Assembly: GCA_964593905.1 (NCBI GenBank)
Contig: CAZQLE010000131.1
Location: 1 to 11,268, forward strand
DNA length: 11,268 nt
Direction: 5' to 3'
Source of the DNA: CAZQLE01 sp964593905
Lineage (GTDB): Bacteria; Chloroflexota; Anaerolineae; Anaerolineales; Anaerolineaceae
Shown in pieces: positions 1 to 5,684 of the stretch (the first letter of the stretch is position 1; every line of letters begins with the position of its first letter). Under the pieces are notes generated by a model. It saw nothing but the letters and a program-made list of their open reading frames with translations. It was not told the DNA's origin and ran no database searches. Made by a program: the position numbers and the translations under genes.

Positions 1-406
1 TCACATAAATTTCGCGGTTGCCGTCGCGTTTTGCAGTAAAAGCAATCCGGCTGCCATCCGGCGACCAGACCGGGTCATCCTCGTCACCGCGCCAGTTCGA
101 AATACTGGTAATCCCCGATCCATCGGGAAGCATGACAAAAATCTCATGGCCAGCTCCCGGCACAGACCAGCCGGTAGCCACAAAAGCAATGCGCGCCGCA
201 GCCGGCGGGGTGGGAAGGACAGACGCAGACTCAACCGGCGCCTGCGTGGCGGCCGCGGTTGGCTTTTCGGTTTGCATCTCCAGCGCGGGTGTGGTTTCGA
301 GCGGGCTGCGGTCTGGTTCAACCAGCGCCGGGCGGCGCAGGGACGAAAAAATACAGGCCACACTCAACAGCAAGCTGATCGAAATGAAGAACCCTTGTCG
401 TTTCAT
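1..406 (-). CDS. Putative lipoprotein with TolB/PD40-like beta-propeller repeat (3' end off window)
   Basis: This reading frame is open from the ATG at 406 to the window edge (135 codons), so the protein is C-terminally truncated here. The start is supported by an AAAGGA ribosome-binding site about 7 nt upstream. Residues 2-20 look like a signal peptide: Lys/Arg at 2-3, a hydrophobic stretch, then LLLSVAC with Cys18. Ser at position -3 makes this a weak lipobox, so lipidation is inferred. Residues 23-70 are a Pro/Thr/Ala/Glu-rich linker, as in many surface lipoproteins. From about residue 71 the chain becomes beta-propeller-like, and residues 110-135 match the PD40 (WD40-like TolB) repeat: WSPDGSRIAF, then RDGNREIYV. 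PD40 propellers are usually extracytoplasmic and bind protein or glycan partners; no enzyme activity can be assigned. A candidate extended -10 promoter lies at 567-575. Confidence 0.75.
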   Translation of the reverse strand, partial: MKRQGFFISISLLLSVACIFSSLRRPALVEPDRSPLETTPALEMQTEKPTAAATQAPVESASVLPTPPAAARIAFVATGWSVPGAGHEIFVMLPDGSGITSISNWRGDEDDPVWSPDGSRIAFTAKRDGNREIYV

Positions 407-522
407 CGCTGCATCCTTTCTGAATCGGTCCAGAATTGACAGGTCAAAAATGGATAAAACGACAGTAAATTTTAAAGTTTTTCCCCGCTTTTGATGAAAC
501 GATCTGCCCCGCTGAAAACACG

Positions 523-543
523 CGGCCATTTTTAATATGGCCG
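523..543. other. Short hairpin in the leader of the PD40 lipoprotein gene
   Basis: CGGCCAT at 523-529 is the reverse complement of ATGGCCG at 537-543, giving a 7-bp stem with a 7-nt AT-rich loop. It lies between the stop of the tandem GNAT gene and the lipoprotein start, both on the minus strand. Neither side has a clear run of U (minus side: TGTTTTC), so it is at best a weak terminator for the GNAT gene or a leader hairpin. The remainder of the 177-nt gap is AT-rich with no other recognisable element. Confidence 0.3.
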
Positions 544-566
544 GGTCTGGCAGCAGATCTTAAAAA

Positions 567-575
567 AGTATAGCA
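567..575 (-). promoter_or_regulatory. Candidate extended -10 promoter for the PD40 lipoprotein gene
   Basis: On the minus strand the sequence reads TGC-TATACT, which fits an extended -10 element (TGn-TATAAT with one mismatch). No good -35 box is visible 15-18 nt upstream, which extended -10 promoters can tolerate. It would start transcription near 560 and give a leader of about 155 nt for the gene starting at 406. It begins 9 bp beyond the GNAT stop codon, so the lipoprotein may have its own promoter as well as read-through. Confidence 0.3.
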
Positions 576-583
576 CGACTCGC

Positions 584-1522
584 TCAAAACTTCTTGAGCC
601 ACGGTTCGTTAAGCAAATAATCGGTGAACCCCACAGATTCATATAAGGCCCCGGCCGACGCCGAATAAGACCCCACAAACGCGACCAGCGCGCCAAGATC
701 ATGCAGCCGGCGCAGCCCTTCGGCCATCAATGAGCGCCCCAACCCGCGGCGCTGATGCGCCGGAATGGTGGCCACCGGTTCAAAAATGCCGGTGCGGGTA
801 AAATCGTCAAACCAGACGGTGCAAAAAGCGGCCACCCGGCCCTCTTCATCCACCGCCACCAGGTCCAGGCCCTGCCGGTAGAGCGGCGCCTTTTGAATAT
901 TGTGGTACCAGGTCACATCATTGCGGTTATCCAGCGCATATTGAATATCATCCGGGTGAAAACCCAGCCCCGAGGCATAACAACGGTCCACCAGTTCCAG
1001 GCCATCCCGCATGGCATGAATCTGATACCCAGGGGCCAGATTCAACGCGGGCAGCGGCATATCCAATGGGCGGCGGCGCACATATTCAGGTGAACCAGAG
1101 CGAACATAACCGTGCTGCTGCAAATAGCTTCTCCGCCAGAGGTTATCCTGCATCGTCCAGATATACAACTGCTGTTCTCCGTCGGCGGCCGCCCCGGCCA
1201 TATGCGCCTCAGCCACAGCGATCATCTCGGCTTCCAGTTCCTGGCACTGATGCTGCGGGTGAATCTGCAAAAACACCTCACCGGGGCAATCGGCCTGCAG
1301 CACCGCAGCGATCTCACCCCCGGCCGTCTCCCACAAAAAGATCGCCCGATCCAACGGCTGGCGGTGGATGTTCTTGTTCACATGCGCCAGCCAGTAATCA
1401 AAGCGCATCACATCCCAGGCGCGCTGGTAACGTCCATTAAGCAGCAGCACTTCACGCAAGAAAGTGCGAATCTGCCAGGTGTCTTCATCACTTGCATGAG
1501 GGCGATACGTCAAATTGGTCAT
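584..1522 (-). CDS. Two-domain GNAT family N-acetyltransferase
   Basis: This 312-residue protein is about twice the size of a single GNAT domain. GNAT enzymes move an acetyl group from acetyl-CoA to an amine. The C-terminal half (about 165-312) has the acetyl-CoA-binding motif A: EPVATIPAHQRRGLGRSLM at 248-266, with the pyrophosphate-binding RRGLGR loop at 258-263. Motif B follows, with ALYESVGF near the C-terminus. The N-terminal half (about 1-160) has a GNAT-like layout (IWTMQDNLWRRSYLQQHGY resembles a motif B helix and strand), but no intact Q/R-x-x-G-x-G/A loop, so it is probably a degenerate domain. The ATG at 1522 has an AGAGGA ribosome-binding site 5 nt upstream. The gene is divergent from the CPBP-like gene. 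The acceptor cannot be predicted: tandem GNATs include mycothiol synthase-like enzymes, but nothing here argues for that substrate. Confidence 0.85.
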   Translation of the reverse strand: MTNLTYRPHASDEDTWQIRTFLREVLLLNGRYQRAWDVMRFDYWLAHVNKNIHRQPLDRAIFLWETAGGEIAAVLQADCPGEVFLQIHPQHQCQELEAEMIAVAEAHMAGAAADGEQQLYIWTMQDNLWRRSYLQQHGYVRSGSPEYVRRRPLDMPLPALNLAPGYQIHAMRDGLELVDRCYASGLGFHPDDIQYALDNRNDVTWYHNIQKAPLYRQGLDLVAVDEEGRVAAFCTVWFDDFTRTGIFEPVATIPAHQRRGLGRSLMAEGLRRLHDLGALVAFVGSYSASAGALYESVGFTDYLLNEPWLKKF

Positions 1523-1546
1523 AAATTCCTCTTGAATATTTCTGCA

Positions 1547-1574
1547 CTGTCAGAAAAAATTAATCCCGTATAAT
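1547..1574 (+). promoter_or_regulatory. Sigma-70-type promoter for the CPBP-like gene
   Basis: A perfect TATAAT at 1569-1574 is preceded, after a 16-nt spacer, by CTGTCA at 1547-1552, which matches TTGACA at 4 of 6 positions. Transcription would begin near 1581, leaving a leader of about 115 nt before the ATG at 1698. That leader has small alternative stems (ACCTG 1610-1614 with CAGGT 1622-1626; GTGGT 1614-1618 with ACCAC 1631-1635), but no riboswitch class was recognised. Confidence 0.45.
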
Positions 1575-1697
1575 GGATGAGTTCTGGCTGCGCCGTTTTG
1601 GGTGAGAGAACCTGTGGTTTGCAGGTGCCCACCACCCGCAGATTCACAAACTTCCCGCCAAAGCAAAAGGCCCCTAAATTCTTTCCCGGAGAAACAC

Positions 1698-2462
1698 ATG
1701 CCCTCACTTGAAAACCAGCACACCAACCCAGAAGGCCGGGTTAACCGCCGCACGCCATTGTTCCTCCTGCCCATGCGCACCCTGTTGTTTGCCGCCTTTC
1801 AGGCGCTATTTGCCCTGCTCATTCTGGCCGGGGGCAGCGCCAAGGCCTGGGAAGGCTCGGTGAAGCTCTGGCCGTTTTGCGCCGCGCTGGCCAGCCTGGT
1901 TTCGCTGCTGGTCATTACCCGGTTACTGCGCCAGGAGGGGCTGCGTTATCGTGATTTACTCCGCATCGAACGGGGCAGTGTGGGCAAAGACATCCTGACC
2001 ACAGTGGGGTTCTTTGCGATCAGCGGTCCGGTGGCTTATCTGCCCAATATGCTTTTTGGGCGGATGCTGTTTGGCGATTACATGATCCCCACCCGAATGA
2101 TGTTTGAAACCTTCCCCATGCTCACAGCAATTTTGGCGGTCATTCTCTTTCCGGGCCTGGTTGCGCTCACCGAGCTGCCCACTTATTTCGGTTACATCAT
2201 GCCGCGCCTGAAAGCCGGGTTTAACAGCCGTTGGATCGCAATTGCGCTGCCCACATTCTGGCTGGCTTTTCAACATGTAAGCCTGCCCTTAATTTTTGAT
2301 GTGCGCTTTATCGCCTGGCGCTTCCTGATGTTTCTGCCATTTGCGCTCATGGCAGCGCTCATCCTCGCCTGGCGCCCGCGTCTGCTGCCTTATCTAATGG
2401 TCGGCCACCTGTTAATGGATCTTTCCACCGGCATCTTTTTTATTCCGGGGATGATGCCCTAG
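1698..2462 (+). CDS. CPBP-like integral membrane protein with degraded protease motif 1
   Basis: This is a 254-residue polytopic membrane protein with hydrophobic segments at about 22-45, 57-77, 98-122, 140-157, 178-201, 206-225 and 229-250. The ATG at 1698 is chosen because GGAG lies 7 nt upstream; an in-frame extension to 1602 has no ribosome-binding site. The C-terminal half resembles CPBP (CAAX protease and bacteriocin-processing) intramembrane proteins. ELPTYFGYIMPRL at 159-171 aligns with the family motif 1 region, usually EExxxRG..LPRL. His193 (FQH) fits motif 2, and His237-xxx-Asp241 fits motif 3. Within motif 1 the second Glu is replaced by Leu160 and the Arg by Phe164, and the Phe of motif 2 is Leu189. 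Either it is a catalytically altered paralogue or the family call is loose. The gene is convergent with the HEAT-like gene, two bases apart. Confidence 0.7.
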   Translation: MPSLENQHTNPEGRVNRRTPLFLLPMRTLLFAAFQALFALLILAGGSAKAWEGSVKLWPFCAALASLVSLLVITRLLRQEGLRYRDLLRIERGSVGKDILTTVGFFAISGPVAYLPNMLFGRMLFGDYMIPTRMMFETFPMLTAILAVILFPGLVALTELPTYFGYIMPRLKAGFNSRWIAIALPTFWLAFQHVSLPLIFDVRFIAWRFLMFLPFALMAALILAWRPRLLPYLMVGHLLMDLSTGIFFIPGMMP

Positions 2463-2464
2463 GG

Positions 2465-3103
2465 TTACAAACCGCGCTTTTTCAGAAAAGCTTTGGCCGC
2501 TGCCTGGGTTTTTGGGCTGGCGCAATCGCGCGCTGCAACCACCCAGGCAATCACCTCTCCCCGTTCTGAAACCTCGGGCGGCTGGGCATCCATGCTCTGG
2601 ATGACATCCGCTTTTAACAGCGCCTGCCGTTCAACCGGAAAATGCGTCTGGTCGATGGATAATAAGTGCCGCACAATTCGTTCGCGCAGCTCAGGGCGCG
2701 CCGCAGCCACCCTGCCGGCCGCCTGCGCAGTCTGGCGGGCAGTGACAAAGCTTTCATCATCCAGCAGCGCCAGATAGGGGTCGATAACCTCAACCCATTG
2801 CGCCTCGGTTGCAGCCGAAGCCAGCGCACTGAGCAGCATCATCCCAATCGAACGGTGATAAGAATTTTCCATGCCCAGCATGGCATTATATTCCGCCCAG
2901 AAGGGCAGCAGCCGCGCCGGCTGTGTTTCGGCCAGAGCCAGCAGCGTCTTCAAACAGTTGTAACGAAAAATATCCTGTTTTGAGGTCAGCCCAGAACGCA
3001 GCATATTCAAAAAATCATCATCCGTCCCGGCCAGCGCAACGGCCGGGGCAAGGTCCGGGGTCTTATGGTCCGACAACACTTCCAACAGATCCTGCATGTT
3101 CAT
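2465..3103 (-). CDS. HEAT-like alpha-helical repeat protein
   Basis: This is a 212-residue soluble, almost wholly helical protein with no signal peptide or membrane segment. Paired amphipathic helices with Leu/Ala spacing run through it (for example around FRYNCLKTLLALAE, MMLLSALASAA, ARQTAQAAGRVAAARPEL and ERIVRHLLSI), as in HEAT or armadillo-type solenoids, which generally serve as protein-binding scaffolds. No catalytic motif is visible, so function is unknown. The ATG at 3103 is preferred because GGAGGG lies 8 nt upstream; a TTG one codon earlier (3106) is possible. The first 41 nt overlap the 3' end of the ribokinase gene in another frame, which suggests translational coupling as the last gene of a racemase-kinase-HEAT operon. 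It ends two bases from the convergent CPBP-like gene, with no terminator between them. Confidence 0.75.
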   Translation of the reverse strand: MNMQDLLEVLSDHKTPDLAPAVALAGTDDDFLNMLRSGLTSKQDIFRYNCLKTLLALAETQPARLLPFWAEYNAMLGMENSYHRSIGMMLLSALASAATEAQWVEVIDPYLALLDDESFVTARQTAQAAGRVAAARPELRERIVRHLLSIDQTHFPVERQALLKADVIQSMDAQPPEVSERGEVIAWVVAARDCASPKTQAAAKAFLKKRGL

Positions 3104-4016
3104 CAAGAAAGCCCTCCACTTCTTTTCTTAAAGGCAGGCCCGGCTGCGCGCCCGCACGGGTCACCGAGATGGCCGCGGCCGCGCTGGCAAAGCGAATGGC
3201 TTCATGCAGCGGCTGCCGCGTTCCCAGGGCCGCCGCCAGCCCGCCCACAAAACAATCGCCTGCGGCTGTGCTATCGACCGCTTTTACTTTAAAAGCGGGC
3301 AACAAATAAGCTTCTTCGCGCAAACCCTCATGCACATACACACCGCGCTCACCCAGGGTGATCAACACCTGATGAACCCCATGCCCTTCAAAGAATGCCG
3401 CCGCCCGGTGATGGTCTGCTTCACTGTTCTGATCCACACCGGTGATTAAAGCCGCCTCGTGCTCGTTGGGAATGACCAGATCCACTTCTTTCAGCAGTTC
3501 ATCGGGCAGCGCCTGCGCCGGGGCCGGGTTCAAGATGACGCGCGCGCCCCGCTGCCGCGCCAACCGCGCCCCACAGATCACCGCATCCAGCGGCGTTTCG
3601 AGCGGCATCACCAGCAGATCCACCCCGCTCAACTGCCGCCAGGCTGCTTCCACCATGGCCGGGGTCAGGGTGTAGTTTGCTCCGCTGGCAACCGCAATGC
3701 TGTTTTGGCCCTGCTCATCCACCTCAATCAGGGCAATCCCGGTCGGGGTTTGCTCATCCACCCCGATCAAACCGATGTCGACCCCCTCAGCCTTCAACCC
3801 GGCGCGCAGTTGGTCGCCAAAAGCATCTCGGCCCACCTGGCCGATCATGGTCACCCGGCCGCCCAGACGGGCAGCCGCCACAGCCTGATTCGCCCCCTTG
3901 CCGCCGGCGAAGGTGGCAAAGGAACTGCCTATCACCGTTTCGCCGGGGCGCGGAATCCGTTGAACGCGCACCACCAGATCCATGTTTAAACTACCCAGAA
4001 CAACAATATGCGCCAT
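3063..4016 (-). CDS. rbsK: Ribokinase (PfkB family)
   Basis: Ribokinase phosphorylates D-ribose to ribose 5-phosphate with ATP in the cytoplasm. The 317-residue product has the full set of family signatures: substrate loop GSLNMDL at 8-14, GGKGANQA at 38-45, NPAPA, the PNEHEA segment, TLGERG, and the catalytic DSTAAGD at 248-254 with Asp254 as the general base. The tail segment ISVTRAGAQPGLP closely resembles ribokinases rather than other PfkB kinases. Tandem ATGs at 4019 and 4016 share an AGGTGA ribosome-binding site; a frame open to 4121 would overlap the racemase stop and lacks any homology. The gene follows the racemase by 28 nt and overlaps the HEAT-like gene by 41 nt, so it sits mid-operon. 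No ribose transporter, RbsD or LacI-type regulator is adjacent. Confidence 0.92.
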   Translation of the reverse strand: MAHIVVLGSLNMDLVVRVQRIPRPGETVIGSSFATFAGGKGANQAVAAARLGGRVTMIGQVGRDAFGDQLRAGLKAEGVDIGLIGVDEQTPTGIALIEVDEQGQNSIAVASGANYTLTPAMVEAAWRQLSGVDLLVMPLETPLDAVICGARLARQRGARVILNPAPAQALPDELLKEVDLVIPNEHEAALITGVDQNSEADHHRAAAFFEGHGVHQVLITLGERGVYVHEGLREEAYLLPAFKVKAVDSTAAGDCFVGGLAAALGTRQPLHEAIRFASAAAAISVTRAGAQPGLPLRKEVEGFLDEHAGSVGSVVGP

Positions 4017-4044
4017 CATGCAATTCACCTGTGAAATTGAAAAA

Positions 4045-4737
4045 TCAGTCCAGCGCCCAGTCAACTGCGGCAATGGCATGAATGAGGGTGGTATCAAACA
4101 GCGGCAGGTGGCTGTCTTCATTTTTCACCAGCAGCCCAATTTCGGTGCAGCCCAGAATAACCCCCTGGGCGCCCTGCGCCGCCAGCGCACGGATAATGCG
4201 TTGATATTCAACTCGTGAGTCGGGGTTGATCACCCCGGTCACCAGTTCATCATAGATCACGCGATGCACAATCTCGCGGTCTGCCTTTTCAGGGGTAATC
4301 ACCTGCAGCCCAAACCGTTCGGCCAGACGGCCGGTGTAAAAATCTTCTTCCATGGTAAAACGAGTGCCCAGCAAACCGACACAAGTGTAACCCTGCCCGC
4401 GCACGGCTTCGGCCGCCGCATCGGCGATATGCAAGAGCGGCACCCGCACCGCGGCCTGCACCTCATCGGCCATCTTGTGCATGGTGTTGGTGCAAATAAC
4501 CACGCAATCTGCGCCCCCGGCTTCCAGCCGCAGCGCGGCATCGATCATCATCCCGGTTGCCTCTGCCCACCGGCCGCTGTGCTGAAGCAATTCGATCTCG
4601 CCAAAATCCACCGAATACATCAGGCTCTTTGCCGAATGCACCCCGCCCAACCGGTGGCGCACTTCCTGGTTGATCAGCCGGTAATATTCAATGGATGATT
4701 CCCAGCTCATGCCGCCAATTAATCCAATTGTTTTCAA
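4045..4737 (-). CDS. Aspartate/glutamate racemase family protein, YgeA-like amino-acid racemase
   Basis: This 230-residue protein closely resembles E. coli YgeA, a cofactor-independent broad-specificity amino-acid racemase of the Asp/Glu racemase superfamily. These enzymes use two cysteines as opposed acid and base on the alpha carbon. Both are present: the CTNTMHK motif (Cys at about 82) and GCTEIGLL (Cys at about 197). The N-terminal KTIGLIGGMSWES and central HIADA and LLGTRFTMEEDFY segments also match the family. Start choice: TTG at 4737 gives MKTIGLIGG as in YgeA and lies 5 nt after GGAGG; an in-frame GTG one codon upstream (4740) is only 2 nt from that site. It is the first gene of the operon with rbsK and the HEAT-like gene. 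Likely roles are production of D-amino acids for envelope or signalling, or racemisation in catabolism; the substrate is unknown. Confidence 0.9.
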   Translation of the reverse strand: MKTIGLIGGMSWESSIEYYRLINQEVRHRLGGVHSAKSLMYSVDFGEIELLQHSGRWAEATGMMIDAALRLEAGGADCVVICTNTMHKMADEVQAAVRVPLLHIADAAAEAVRGQGYTCVGLLGTRFTMEEDFYTGRLAERFGLQVITPEKADREIVHRVIYDELVTGVINPDSRVEYQRIIRALAAQGAQGVILGCTEIGLLVKNEDSHLPLFDTTLIHAIAAVDWALD

Positions 4738-4793
4738 CACTGCCTCCCTGACAAAGCTTTATCAATCGAGTTCCAAACCCTGCGCTGCCATAC

Positions 4794-4927
4794 TGTTGGG
4801 TTGCACGCTGTGCGCAGAGCGAGCGTGCCTTACCCATCCATCAGCCCATCACAACCTGAGCGAAACCCAACATTCCGCCGGTCACACCTACCCCCCAGGA
4901 TTCTTCGCGCTCTGCGCACCGGCGCAG
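4794..4927. other. Nest of perfect inverted repeats with a crossing (pseudoknot-like) pair, in a divergent intergenic region
   Basis: Four pairings are visible. A: TGTTGGGTT (4794-4802) with AACCCAACA (4864-4872), 9 bp. B: GCACGCT (4803-4809) with AGCGTGC (4822-4828), 7 bp, nested inside A and directly abutting its 5' arm. C: GTGCGCAGAGCG (4810-4821), which is exactly the 12-nt loop of B, pairs perfectly with CGCTCTGCGCAC (4908-4919) outside A, so C crosses A and B. D: CTGCGC (4912-4917) with GCGCAG (4922-4927) forms a local hairpin that competes with C. The 314-nt gene-free stretch 4738-5051 contains this nest plus two candidate promoters. On the minus strand it would be the leader of the racemase operon. 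A full 12-bp C helix cannot form inside a closed B loop, so alternative states are more likely than one fold. No known RNA class was recognised. Confidence 0.5.
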
Positions 4928-4938
4928 CATCTCTATTT

Positions 4939-4944
4939 ATTGTA
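4939..4944 (-). promoter_or_regulatory. Candidate -10 element for the racemase-rbsK-HEAT operon
   Basis: The minus strand reads TACAAT here, one mismatch from TATAAT. The corresponding -35 position (about 4962-4967) is GGCTGT, a poor match. If it is used, transcription starts near 4932 and the leader of about 190 nt includes the inverted-repeat nest at 4794-4927. Confidence 0.28.
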
Positions 4945-4999
4945 GCCTCAACTCCAAAAAAACAGCCTGGTCTTTTGGAATATTTCGCCACCCCTGCGT

Positions 5000-5033
5000 C
5001 TGACAGCCAAAAAACCGCAAAACCCCCTATAAT
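5000..5033 (+). promoter_or_regulatory. Candidate promoter for the TMPK-like gene
   Basis: A perfect TATAAT at 5028-5033 lies just upstream of a strong GGAGGG ribosome-binding site (5041-5046) and the ATG at 5052, implying a leader of only about 12 nt. The best -35-like hexamer, CTGACA at 5000-5005 (5 of 6), is 22 nt away, longer than ideal, so use of that -35 is uncertain. Confidence 0.38.
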
Positions 5034-5051
5034 ACTCGTGGGAGGGAAAAT

Positions 5052-5684
5052 ATGTCCGAAAAAATGTGCCCGAAAATTATTCTGGAAGGGACGCGGTTGA
5101 CCTTCAAAACCGAAATTGCGTTCTCGCTCAACGAACACCCCCGCATCGTCGGACCGCGCAAATACCGCTACCATTCTCCGCTCATCTCTGGCGAATGGTG
5201 CGCTTTTACCAATTTTCCCTGGGGACGGGGTCTGATTAACTTTAACCCCGAAGAAGAAGCCCTGGCAATGGAAACCTACCATACCTGGCTGCGCCTGTTT
5301 GAACTGCAACGCTACTATTCGTGGATTGTGGACCGCTTCCATCTTTCCACGCGCGCCTACCAGCTTACCCGGCACAATAAAGATTACGATTTCACCTGGC
5401 TTGAGCAGCGCCTTAAACCGCTCGGGTTCCGGATGGTGTTGTGCACCCGCACGCCCGAATCTTTCGCGGCGGCGCGCGCAGAGCGGTTAAAGGTCTCAGG
5501 CAACCCGAGGCAGTATGATGACCTGGATATGTTTGTGAAAGAACAGACCCTGATCCGTCGTCTGGCCGCCCAGACCACCCTGCCGCTGTTGGAAGTGGAT
5601 CTTTCAGACAACAACATCCCGGCTGCGGTTGAAAAGATCGCCGATTGGCTTGAAACCACTGGCGGCCTGTATCTGAATGATTAG
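5052..5684 (+). CDS. Thymidylate kinase-like P-loop protein with altered Walker A
   Basis: This is a 210-residue soluble protein with the architecture of nucleoside or dNMP kinases (about 200-215 residues). The N-terminal strand and P-loop region reads IILEGTRLTFKT (9-20). In Walker A terms (GxxxxGK[ST]) the first Gly13, Lys19 and Thr20 are kept, but the Gly before Lys is Phe18. VDRFHLSTRAYQ (93-104) matches the TMPK-type DRxxxSxxAYQ signature that contacts the nucleotide base and the acceptor phosphate. The Arg-rich TRTPESFAAARAER segment (132-145) occupies the lid position, and the C-terminal strand-helix (LPLLEVDLSDNN, then an amphipathic helix) is also family-like. The ATG is set by a GGAGGG site 5 nt upstream. 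It appears monocistronic. It could be a divergent (d)NMP or nucleoside kinase, or a non-catalytic nucleotide-binding relative. Its stop overlaps the stop of the convergent permease gene. Confidence 0.68.
   Translation: MSEKMCPKIILEGTRLTFKTEIAFSLNEHPRIVGPRKYRYHSPLISGEWCAFTNFPWGRGLINFNPEEEALAMETYHTWLRLFELQRYYSWIVDRFHLSTRAYQLTRHNKDYDFTWLEQRLKPLGFRMVLCTRTPESFAAARAERLKVSGNPRQYDDLDMFVKEQTLIRRLAAQTTLPLLEVDLSDNNIPAAVEKIADWLETTGGLYLND

Noticed and set aside
436..441. Perfect TTGACA on the plus strand, a possible -35 box
   Set aside because: No -10 element lies 15-19 nt downstream and no plus-strand gene follows; the next plus-strand gene begins at 1698.
1610..1635. Alternative small stems in the CPBP-like gene leader as a riboswitch
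   Set aside because: The stems are only 5 bp and no conserved core of a known riboswitch class was recognised.
4017..4121. N-terminal extension of ribokinase to 4121
   Set aside because: It overlaps the end of the racemase gene, lacks similarity to ribokinases and has no ribosome-binding site; the ATG at 4016/4019 gives the expected length.
4830..5375. Minus-strand open frame of 181 codons over the racemase/TMPK-like intergenic region
   Set aside because: It mostly lies antisense to the TMPK-like gene, which has a strong ribosome-binding site and family motifs; this frame has neither.
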